Under the pieces are notes generated by a model that made no database searches, was not told where the DNA came from, and worked only from the letters and a program-made list of their open reading frames with translations. The position numbers and the translations under genes are program-made. Below are positions 55,842 to 64,000 of a stretch of DNA of 64,000 nt, piece by piece. Every line of letters starts with the position of its first letter. Within the stretch, counting starts at the first letter, position 1. The stretch comes from Dermatemys mawii (Eukaryota > Chordata > Testudines > Dermatemydidae): assembly GCA_007922305.1 (NCBI GenBank), contig ML677343.1, positions 31,675,987-31,739,986 on the forward strand, in the 5' to 3' direction.

Positions 55842-58800
55842 ATGACAGGAGAGACCCAGCATGTTTATGCCGTCAGTGATACTGAGTCCAGCTCCAAAGA
55901 TCAAGACAAAGACTTTGCCTTTGAACATCTCGGTGGGAAAGGTGCGGGGGAGTTTAACGGCAGCTCCCTGGAGACCTCGGAGCTGTGCTTGCACAGCGGG
56001 ACCGAGAGCGGGTCCCAGTTCCCCAGCGTCAAGGACAAAGAGCCCCACAGCCAACGGGAAGCCGTGATCAGGCCGCAGCAAGCGGGCAAGATCGACTTCA
56101 AGTCCCTCCACAACAAGCCCAAGTATTCCAGCGATGGCCCGTGGGGCAGCGTCAAGGGGAGCCCGCAGTCGCCCACAGGGAAGAGCCGAGTGAGGGATAA
56201 GAACCGGAGGTCTGGGAAAGGGGAGCGCAGCCACCACCAACTCTACAGGCTCAGCATCAGCAACTTTCGGTCCAACCCCACCATCGGCATTGCCTACCCC
56301 CAGCAGAAGGTCACCCCGCCCAAGAAGCCAGAAATCAGCCGAGGACCCAGCTCGGGAAGCTACCGATTCCACGTGCCCAGCATCCCCGAGAGGGAGGCGG
56401 AGCTCGAACAGGAGGACCTGAGCTTCAACCAGTGCTTCCCGGAGGTCTCCTCCAGCCTTACCTCCGGCAACTATACCTCACACGCGCCAGCCGCCGCCCG
56501 CCAGAACCACAGCGGGAAAGGCCAGCCGGCAGCTGGCCTCCCCCACAAAAGCCCTGGCACTAACGGGCAGTTACACTATTTAGAGTTCCAGGCAAATGGG
56601 AATAAGTCGTGGCCTTCGCCGGACAAAACCTTCCCGGGTGCTAGCTATGGTCTCTCTGCTCCAAAACCATGCCCCTTCCCCGAGAATGGCAAAGCCAGCG
56701 CGCACTGTCTGGGCTCCTTGCCATTCCAATACCCCTTCCAGCCACTGCATGACGTAACAAAGGACGCTTTCCGGAATGACGCTACCAGCCAAGATTATAT
56801 GGATGTTTCACTGGGCTCTAACCAGGTGATTCATGGTGCTTTCGGCTTTCATGCGTCCTCCAGGGACTGGCAAGAGGAGGCTCTGAGCAATGGCTCCTAT
56901 GAAACCGTAGCCCCAGAAGGCAGGACATGTGGCCTGTCTTCTCAACCCGCTCAGTTCCTACATTCGCCAGCCCCCGGGGAGCAGCAGCAGTCCCCGCTGC
57001 CTTGCTACAAAGGAAGGAATGAGCGTTCTGGTGAGCTCAATGGTGCTCTCTCTTCTTCTGGTGCTATCGACCAAACTCCAAGCACTTTCCAAGAAAACCA
57101 ATCCGGTTTCCCACCTAGTTTACAGGCGACTAGTATGCCAAAGCCAGGGAGTAAGGGGCAGCCTTCACTGAAAGACAGTGGGCCCAGTCAAAGGATCCTG
57201 ACCCAAGGTAGCTCTCTTCGAAGGAATATACCACAGAACTCTCTCCCCCAAGTGCACTTTCAGAACAAAGTTTATTGCGGTTCCCTGGTGAGCGACGTAA
57301 GCACAGGATCGGTGCCTATTGAGAAAAGCATGCCCAGTACACCTCCAGCCCACCCCCGGCTCTTGCAAGCCTGGGAGGGGGCCAATAAGGCATTCTCTCC
57401 TGTGGACCAGACTTTAGCACCTTATTCAAACCCTGTTGGAAGTCAGTTCTCATTCGAGTGTCAGTCCAGCTCTGAGCAGAGGCAGCACGTGCAGAAAAAT
57501 TCCAGGCTGCCTTGGCAGCAAATACACCTCACCTCCGCAGTGCCCAGCCAGAACAGGATAGAGCTCTCCAGACAGCTCACCAGCCAGAAATTCCCATTCC
57601 CCCTGGGCACCTCGCAATGGCAAGGGGGCAGCAGTTTGCAGAAAGGCAGCCCCAGGTATCACAGCCAAAAGCTCTTGGCAGGGGAGGGTCTCGCAGTGCA
57701 AAGGAGGGACCCCACCCGGCAGAGCTGCGGCTTAACGAACGCTTTCTCCTTTGAAGGTGGGAAGGACCCCAGGTCTTCCGCATGCGACCCCAGGAGCAAA
57801 CCCCTCTTCTTCGGCATGAACCAAACGGCCGCCTCCAGGAGCTCCCCCAATCCCACGTTGGCTCTGCTGCCGTCGGCCTTAGTGGCAGCTTCCCCTTGCG
57901 AGTCCCCGCTCCCGTCACCAGTCCCCAACCCCACCTGCAGCAGCACGTGTTCTTCTCTCTCGCCCATGTCAAACAGCCCGGTCAACCACAGTTTCGAAGA
58001 CAGCCAGCTGCCTGCAGCACTTCCCCCGGCACCTTTCTTTCACCATCCCTGCCACCCTTCGGACATCCTGAACTCCAGCTCACTCCACTACCACCCGCTG
58101 GACTCCATCAAGCCCTTCCACTTCTCCCTGGATGCCCCAAAGGACGAGCACCTTCTCAAACGCCTCCCGGAGACCCAGTTCCACAAGCCAGATGTCGACA
58201 TGGCCAAGGGCTGCCTGGACGCCTTCGAGGGGGAGCCGCCTCCCCCGCCTTACTCCTCCCATCACCTGCTGGCAAACCCGCTGAGCAGCGCAAGCCTGGA
58301 CCAGCTGGACGTGCTGCTGACCTGCAAGCAGTGTGACCAGAACTACAGCAACCTCGCCTCCTTCCTGGAGCACCGCCAGTTCTGCGGCTCGCATGCCGCT
58401 TTCCAGGGCGAGGTGAGAGATGCTCCCAGGAAGCAGCTCCCCTCGGAATCCACAAAACACTCCCAGGCTAGACCAGGACCATCGCTTTCTCCCGACACCC
58501 ATTCGCACCTGCTCCCGTTAAACAAGCCTGTCGGGTTCCTCTTAGAGGGAGAAAGCAGAGGGGAGGCAAAGGAGGACCCGCTGAAAGGCCATATATTTAA
58601 TGGGCTAACCACAAATGCCTTGCCACTTACGGCGTCCGACTTAGAAATCGATGACGCCAAGCTGGACAGTCTGATCACGGAAGCGCTGAACGGGCTGGAG
58701 TATCAGTCCGATAACCCCGAGATTGACAGCAGCTTCATAGATGTGTTTGCCGATGAGGAGCTCACGTCGGTGAAGGGCCCGGGCAGCGGGGTGCCGCACA

Positions 58801-61800
58801 AGGTGAAGGATGGCCCAGCCTCGGAGAACAAAGTGAAGCACGCAGGGAAGGATGAGAAGCCGGCGAGTCAGTCGAAAGCTGTCTGTGACTCCGAAGAGGA
58901 TCAGCCCAGCGGAGAGCAGGCTCAGAGCACAGGGCCCGGGACGCAACATGTTCCCAAGAGGAGACTGGCGGGCAAGTTCACAAACCGGGGGAACAAGAGG
59001 CTGGAGAAATCCGGTGTCCAGGAGCTGGCTCAGAACAAGGCTGCAAATCAGGCGATGACCGATAAAGCGCAGCCTGACAAGAGTACCAAGCTGAGGACGG
59101 GGAGGAAGGGTGATGGCGGCTCTGTTACTCCAGTGACTATGACCAAACCTGACTCTGCTAAAAATCAGCCCAGAAGCCGTAGTGAAGATGCTTATGTGAA
59201 GAGCGAAATCAGGCCAGGTGGTCCCACCCCAGGCCCAGCCAATAAGAACCCCAAGCTGCTGAGGTTCTCGATGAAGGACGTGAAAAAGCGGAAGCCGCGG
59301 AGCGGCACGTGGAGCAAGGAGCTCATTCATAAAATCGTGCAGCAGAAGAACAAGCTCCACAAGCTGCATGCGAAATGTGATAAGAACACGCCAGTCTCCA
59401 GAGCCGCCAAGAGGCTGCTACCGGCAGCCCAGGACGGTAAATTCGGGGAGTACGAGTACATCTCGGATTCAGATGACGAAGGGGTGGCGTCTGCCAAGCT
59501 GCACGGGAGAAAGAAGCCGGGGTCAGCGTTCAACGGGCGGACCAAGCACGATTTTAGCAGAAGACACTCAGGGAGAGGTGAGAGAGCCAAAGAGAGGGAG
59601 CCAACCTGGACCTGTAGCCAGAAAAGAGATGGACAGGAGCACAGGCGGGACCTGAGCAGTGAAGCAATAAAGAAAGATGGCGTTGCAGCCAGAATCCGAA
59701 GGCGAAGCAGCCGATCGTCCACCAGCAGCAACCACAGCACTAGCCTGTCCAGTGAAACCGGTGCCAGCCCCCCCAGCAGTGAAAGGGCCGACTCTGACAA
59801 TGAGAAGGAAAGCCCCCAGAACAGAAGATACCCAGAGAGTTCTGAGCACATCACAGCCCTTCCAAGGAACCCACTAAGCCGTCTCGATACAGAGACGCTA
59901 AAGACGAGCAATAAAACCAAAGCGGGCTTTTCCAGAGGGACGAGGAGGTTTGGCTCAGCCAAATCTTTGCTGACTGGCTCCGTGACACATCACAGCGATA
60001 GGTCGCACATTTCTCCGGCAGGCTATACGAACGAGGAACGCCCACCAGAAAGCAAAGGGAGACAACATCATTGCAGAGACATCATCAACAAGAGTCCCAT
60101 CGTACTTTACCGTAAGGAGGATGCAGAAGAGCACGAAGGAGCCACTAGCCATGCAGGTGAGATAGCGAGAGCTAGGCCAGATCCTCAACATTCCACTGAT
60201 TTGACAATGACCAGTGAGAGGCGTCCGTTTGCTGCTTATAACAAGGACACCCTCACTTACCATACAGAGGAGTTAATTCCTCCCTCTCACATTGGTACTG
60301 ATGCCAGCTCTGGACATGTGAGCACTACCTATTCACCTGCTGGAATCAAGTACTTAAAGGAACATGGACTTGGTGATGACCATAAAGATTATGCTGCTCC
60401 AGTTGGCTGTTACAATGGGGATCCTGTTGGAATGATGCTAGCCATCAAAGGACCTGATACCTATGTGAGCACTGACGACACACTTTATGACCACAAAGAC
60501 CTGTCCAGTCACTATGATCCCAACCTTTTCTCAAAGCCGCCAGCCATGGGGGCCTCACACATTGACGAGATGTACTTATGCCAGGATGACATTAGCACCA
60601 GTTCATTTGAGCAGACGCACTCTGATTTCACCCCCTTTGCATCAGAAAATCCGCAGACCAAAGTGTCTTCCCCTCTTAGCTTTGACTCCTCTTCAATATT
60701 TGGAGAACTTCCTGTAGCTGAGTTTGATACTCCATTATATGACAGCATCACCACAGGTAAGGACAACTATGTCCCATTTGGGTGCAATCCACCCAGCAAA
60801 CTGATAACGTTTGAGCAGCAGTATCCTCCGTTCCTTCAAGAGAAGGACTGGGGTCTAATGGAGGAGGTGTCTCCAATTTTGTCGGAAGACATTGGTCAGT
60901 TTCATACCCTTTCAGTGGAAAAGCCATTAGCTAAGAAATTCCCAGATGAGGGAGCCATAATGCCCAATCAAATGTCTCTACCTTTGCCAGACGGGACTGG
61001 AGATTATAATGTAGCTTTTATTAATGATATATCAAATGGTGAACTGGAGATCAAGCGATTAGTTACAGAACTGGAAAGTCAGCTGCAAACCAGCAAATTA
61101 AATAATGAGGCATCCGGCAGCCATCAGAAATCTGAGCAACACATCGGTACACAGCTGAGAAGAGCAACTGACCAGTTTTCACCTATACACATGGATCCAG
61201 GGACGGGGGATGAAGAGGATTTGTTCTTGGCAGATGCTCTTGGGAATACAAACCTTCTTTCCACAAAAGTCTGTGTGGGCCAAAGTTTAGAGAATGAGAA
61301 TCCTACAGTTCCCAACATAGATGGCAACTATAAGAATCACCAGGATTCTTGGCCCTGCCCAGCGGAGTTTAATTCTTTAGAATCAAGCATATGTACACCA
61401 GCTGCTGAAGATTCAATCTCTGCAGATCATTTCTGTTCCAAAGAGCCCTGTAATCAGTTCCCGGAAGCTCTGAAGGATGTTGAAACTTCCAAGGAAAGTG
61501 ACTCCAGAGAGATGGAAAATGAACCTCCCCAGGTTATCCCTGATTCATGCATGCCAGACAAATTAGAGGCTCCAATCTACACAAACCGTATGATAAAAAG
61601 CCCTGCCATTGTTACTGATTCCTTGTTCCCTAAAACTCTAGAGGCAGCAGAACTAAATAAACATGATATTTTTCCGTCCTTGCCAAGTAAACATGGAGTT
61701 GACGGGTTTTCCGAGCCAGGGAAAATGGATAAAACCTTTGATGATCCTCCAGAGCTGGAATCTTTCAGCAGCCACGTTCCAAATCTGAAATCTGAATTTG

Positions 61801-64000
61801 GGTTTCAGGAAGATCGGGTCCCCACCTTGGATCTCGCTTTGTCTTCTCATGCCAAAAATGACATGGACTCCGAAAAAAGACCTTCAGACGAAGCTGAGTC
61901 ACCTAAAGGGCTAAGAAGCTCAGTGCACTTCGAAGGTGATGACAATGGACCTGGTTTATTGGAAGAGACTGAAGAAAGTAAGGATGTAGCAGTCTCCCAA
62001 ACCCCCGGGCCCTTTGACAAGGATAGCAATCGGAAAGCATTATTATTCGATATACTGAGTGTGTCCGAAGAGACTGATTGTGGTCCAGAAAAGGTGCTAG
62101 CCTCCCAAGAAACTACAGCAAACCCACTACAGCAGCTCCAACTGTTTGTTGCCCGGACTGTCAAGAATAATGAAGAAGAGCTGATGATGCCATGCTTCAC
62201 AATGCGGCTCTCTCCAAACCACCAACCTTCAAATGCCAATATCCAGTCTGAGCAGGAAGAGGAAGGCCGGGGCAGCTTGGAAGGCGAAAATTCAGCATGT
62301 CGTCATGCGTGTGTAGAGGGGAACGAGCGCATGGGAGGAGAAGCAGAGAGCCCGGCTACCGCATCAGAACCAACTGGAGTTTTTCCAGAGGCGGGTGAAC
62401 ACCTGGAGTCGTTCAACAAAACAGACACCTACACTGCCGAGCAATCCACGTTTGCCAACCACAAGCTGCACAATAATGTAACAGAGCTGCGGCACTTAGC
62501 AGATGAATGTTCAGAGCCGAGTGACATTAATATCTGTGCAGATGGCGTATCACAAGAGCATAATAACCTCTCACCATGCAGCAGCACAACGGTAACGCCA
62601 TTGCTAGGGCAGGAAAAGAAAGCTGATCAGATGGTGAAGGAGCAGGAGCAAGATAAAAACAAAGCAACCTTGGCATTTAAAAACCACAGCCAATCCTATT
62701 TAAGCCATAGTTTGTTTGAGAAAGAACCATTAGGCAATGCACTGACAGAGACACTAAAAGTAAGCACTGCTGAATGTAATGCTTGGTCTGATGGAGCTAG
62801 TCATCATATGCAGTTGTCATGCACCATAAAAACCAAATGCAGAGGGTCAACCAATAACCAGGTGGGACATGAGCTACAGCTTCCGTGCGGTGTGTCTTTG
62901 GGTCCTGCTAGCTCTTTGAATCCTTCTGAAGATCTTCACCAGGAATATAATTTGTTGCAGGAAACTAACAGCTACTCAGTAAATGCTCAGCTTCCTGAAG
63001 AGCACAGTGGAAAGAAAAAGCAGGCCCTTCAGGCTTGTCACTCTAAAGAGGACTCTCTGGCCAGTTTGCCTTTGCAAACTAGCTTTTCTCACCACAAAGA
63101 TTTGCAGAACAGTCATAATGAAAATGTAGAGTTCTCTGAGTTCAGTGTGCAGCTCTTGGAAGAGGATAGATACACTGTCCCTGTGCTTAACTCAGAGACT
63201 CAGTCAAGTTCATTTATTGTAAAAAGGTTCAACTCTGACTCAGAGAAAAATCTAGTTTGCTGTTCCATGCAAAATCCCGTAGAGCAAGGAAAATGGAAAG
63301 ACACGTGTATATTTCCACCCACTCTTCAGCAATGCAACACTACTGCTCCAGCACCTTTGGATGCTATTGGAAGCATTGGTCATTGTCTTGCCGAAGACAT
63401 TCTAAATAATTTTGGGCCGTCTGATAAAGAAGGACTGGCAAAACCTCATGTTCCACAATGCCCCAGTGAGTTGGCAGTTTCTGCTTTGGAGATGGAAAGC
63501 CCCCAGAAATTGCAAATGAACGACTGTATTCTTCCCTGCATGCCACCTCTGGATCAAAAAGACATTGATGATGGGCTGCCAGAAAGCACTTGTGCTGAGC
63601 TGTTATGCCCTCTTTATAAAGGAAGCAAGACATGCACCATCACAGACGTGATTATTAATTCTCAATCAATGCCTCTACAGGGCATCCAGGCTTGTCAGCC
63701 CACAGCAGAAACCAAAGATTACTCAACGCAGCCCACTAATATTTCGCCAGTTGGAGAAAGAGATAGAGAGGTCAACTTAAATCCAGAAAAGGAGCTTAAA
63801 AAGTGCCATTATAATGGAAATAAACATCAAAATGAGCCAGAGGCCTTGTGCAATAGCTTTGTCACTCAGCAGATCCCAACTGTTGTAAGTACTGCCTTTG
63901 AAAGGACAGCAGATCCTGGCCTTGGTGATCGAGATGTCCACCAGTTTACAGAGGGGCTAGAGATGAGATCGAGTGATCCCTCCAAATATGTGGATAATAG
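55842..64000 (+). CDS. ZNF469: Zinc finger protein 469-like giant single-exon protein, N-terminal two thirds (3' partial)
   Basis: I read an open frame from the ATG at 55842 to the window edge without a stop: 2,719 codons plus two bases. An in-frame TAA at 55788 fixes this as the first usable in-frame ATG; it has A at -3. The protein is largely low-complexity, polar and apparently disordered. Visible features are a PPPY (WW-ligand-type) motif at residues 801-804, one C-X2-C-X12-H-X3-C finger (Cys828, Cys831, His844, Cys848), a basic KKRKPR patch at 1148-1153 that could be a nuclear signal, an acidic ISDSDDE stretch near 1207, an Arg/Ser-rich segment from 1284 and a short helical ELEIKRLVTELESQL segment from 1734. 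ZNF469 is about 3,900 residues, mostly one exon, with most fingers near the C terminus, so a missing last third fits. It is thought to act in the nucleus on collagen and extracellular matrix expression, and human loss causes brittle cornea syndrome. Identification rests on architecture and remembered similarity, not a search. Confidence 0.8.
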   Translation, partial: MTGETQHVYAVSDTESSSKDQDKDFAFEHLGGKGAGEFNGSSLETSELCLHSGTESGSQFPSVKDKEPHSQREAVIRPQQAGKIDFKSLHNKPKYSSDGPWGSVKGSPQSPTGKSRVRDKNRRSGKGERSHHQLYRLSISNFRSNPTIGIAYPQQKVTPPKKPEISRGPSSGSYRFHVPSIPEREAELEQEDLSFNQCFPEVSSSLTSGNYTSHAPAAARQNHSGKGQPAAGLPHKSPGTNGQLHYLEFQANGNKSWPSPDKTFPGASYGLSAPKPCPFPENGKASAHCLGSLPFQYPFQPLHDVTKDAFRNDATSQDYMDVSLGSNQVIHGAFGFHASSRDWQEEALSNGSYETVAPEGRTCGLSSQPAQFLHSPAPGEQQQSPLPCYKGRNERSGELNGALSSSGAIDQTPSTFQENQSGFPPSLQATSMPKPGSKGQPSLKDSGPSQRILTQGSSLRRNIPQNSLPQVHFQNKVYCGSLVSDVSTGSVPIEKSMPSTPPAHPRLLQAWEGANKAFSPVDQTLAPYSNPVGSQFSFECQSSSEQRQHVQKNSRLPWQQIHLTSAVPSQNRIELSRQLTSQKFPFPLGTSQWQGGSSLQKGSPRYHSQKLLAGEGLAVQRRDPTRQSCGLTNAFSFEGGKDPRSSACDPRSKPLFFGMNQTAASRSSPNPTLALLPSALVAASPCESPLPSPVPNPTCSSTCSSLSPMSNSPVNHSFEDSQLPAALPPAPFFHHPCHPSDILNSSSLHYHPLDSIKPFHFSLDAPKDEHLLKRLPETQFHKPDVDMAKGCLDAFEGEPPPPPYSSHHLLANPLSSASLDQLDVLLTCKQCDQNYSNLASFLEHRQFCGSHAAFQGEVRDAPRKQLPSESTKHSQARPGPSLSPDTHSHLLPLNKPVGFLLEGESRGEAKEDPLKGHIFNGLTTNALPLTASDLEIDDAKLDSLITEALNGLEYQSDNPEIDSSFIDVFADEELTSVKGPGSGVPHKVKDGPASENKVKHAGKDEKPASQSKAVCDSEEDQPSGEQAQSTGPGTQHVPKRRLAGKFTNRGNKRLEKSGVQELAQNKAANQAMTDKAQPDKSTKLRTGRKGDGGSVTPVTMTKPDSAKNQPRSRSEDAYVKSEIRPGGPTPGPANKNPKLLRFSMKDVKKRKPRSGTWSKELIHKIVQQKNKLHKLHAKCDKNTPVSRAAKRLLPAAQDGKFGEYEYISDSDDEGVASAKLHGRKKPGSAFNGRTKHDFSRRHSGRGERAKEREPTWTCSQKRDGQEHRRDLSSEAIKKDGVAARIRRRSSRSSTSSNHSTSLSSETGASPPSSERADSDNEKESPQNRRYPESSEHITALPRNPLSRLDTETLKTSNKTKAGFSRGTRRFGSAKSLLTGSVTHHSDRSHISPAGYTNEERPPESKGRQHHCRDIINKSPIVLYRKEDAEEHEGATSHAGEIARARPDPQHSTDLTMTSERRPFAAYNKDTLTYHTEELIPPSHIGTDASSGHVSTTYSPAGIKYLKEHGLGDDHKDYAAPVGCYNGDPVGMMLAIKGPDTYVSTDDTLYDHKDLSSHYDPNLFSKPPAMGASHIDEMYLCQDDISTSSFEQTHSDFTPFASENPQTKVSSPLSFDSSSIFGELPVAEFDTPLYDSITTGKDNYVPFGCNPPSKLITFEQQYPPFLQEKDWGLMEEVSPILSEDIGQFHTLSVEKPLAKKFPDEGAIMPNQMSLPLPDGTGDYNVAFINDISNGELEIKRLVTELESQLQTSKLNNEASGSHQKSEQHIGTQLRRATDQFSPIHMDPGTGDEEDLFLADALGNTNLLSTKVCVGQSLENENPTVPNIDGNYKNHQDSWPCPAEFNSLESSICTPAAEDSISADHFCSKEPCNQFPEALKDVETSKESDSREMENEPPQVIPDSCMPDKLEAPIYTNRMIKSPAIVTDSLFPKTLEAAELNKHDIFPSLPSKHGVDGFSEPGKMDKTFDDPPELESFSSHVPNLKSEFGFQEDRVPTLDLALSSHAKNDMDSEKRPSDEAESPKGLRSSVHFEGDDNGPGLLEETEESKDVAVSQTPGPFDKDSNRKALLFDILSVSEETDCGPEKVLASQETTANPLQQLQLFVARTVKNNEEELMMPCFTMRLSPNHQPSNANIQSEQEEEGRGSLEGENSACRHACVEGNERMGGEAESPATASEPTGVFPEAGEHLESFNKTDTYTAEQSTFANHKLHNNVTELRHLADECSEPSDINICADGVSQEHNNLSPCSSTTVTPLLGQEKKADQMVKEQEQDKNKATLAFKNHSQSYLSHSLFEKEPLGNALTETLKVSTAECNAWSDGASHHMQLSCTIKTKCRGSTNNQVGHELQLPCGVSLGPASSLNPSEDLHQEYNLLQETNSYSVNAQLPEEHSGKKKQALQACHSKEDSLASLPLQTSFSHHKDLQNSHNENVEFSEFSVQLLEEDRYTVPVLNSETQSSSFIVKRFNSDSEKNLVCCSMQNPVEQGKWKDTCIFPPTLQQCNTTAPAPLDAIGSIGHCLAEDILNNFGPSDKEGLAKPHVPQCPSELAVSALEMESPQKLQMNDCILPCMPPLDQKDIDDGLPESTCAELLCPLYKGSKTCTITDVIINSQSMPLQGIQACQPTAETKDYSTQPTNISPVGERDREVNLNPEKELKKCHYNGNKHQNEPEALCNSFVTQQIPTVVSTAFERTADPGLGDRDVHQFTEGLEMRSSDPSKYVDN

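Noticed and set aside
55821..59962. Long ORFs on the minus strand (for example 58641-59369, 59327-59962, 55821-56372) and in other plus frames (57782-58336)
   Set aside because: They are shadows of the GC-rich ZNF469 coding exon. They lack domains, and the sense frame is open throughout.
55842..64000. Alternative identity as another large low-complexity nuclear protein (for example TCF20, RAI1 or ZNF831)
   Set aside because: No PHD-like C-terminal context can be tested here, but the single giant exon, one isolated N-terminal CCHC finger and expected length fit ZNF469 better. A search would settle it.

Overview
The window looks like vertebrate, most probably turtle, genomic DNA. The evidence is a dense mixture of CR1 LINE fragments, non-autonomous hAT-like and other inverted-repeat DNA elements, tRNA-derived and 5S-derived SINEs and LTR remnants of kinds I associate with testudine genomes. 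A crocodilian or another sauropsid is less likely but not excluded. There are no bacterial-type genes, operons or CRISPR arrays.

Layout. Positions 1 to about 55,630 form a long intergenic or intronic stretch with no protein-coding gene I can support. It holds interspersed repeats in several layers. The best dated are: an inverted-repeat element with a 12-14 bp target duplication (4320-4498); three copies of one ~120 bp element, each with a perfect 9 bp duplication (19230, 22796, 24858); a short LTR-like element with CCAAT and TATA boxes (26673-26890); an hAT-type element with a perfect 8 bp duplication (27090-27373); a nest of a CR1 interrupted by a second CR1 end and a 1,031 bp G-rich hAT-type element (30903-32640); a solo LTR with a 5 bp duplication and a triplicated 80 bp module (38846-39933); and a 5S-rRNA-derived SINE (53695-54061). 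Between them lie single-copy-looking AT-rich stretches that could be conserved regulatory DNA.

The only gene is at the right end. A candidate splice acceptor at 55,629 is followed by a leader rich in short upstream ORFs. An ATG at 55,842 then opens a reading frame with no stop before the window ends at 64,000 (2,719 complete codons). I assign it to ZNF469, the giant corneal and connective-tissue zinc-finger protein encoded almost wholly in one exon; only one zinc-binding finger has appeared by the window edge and the C-terminal third is missing.

How the parts fit: the upstream 55 kb would be the 5' flank of ZNF469 (or intron between a non-coding first exon and the coding exon). In human the region upstream of ZNF469 carries variants associated with corneal thickness, so the non-repeat islands here are reasonable places to look for enhancers. 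Repeat family assignments are by eye, from consensus knowledge, and percentages of divergence were not computed.
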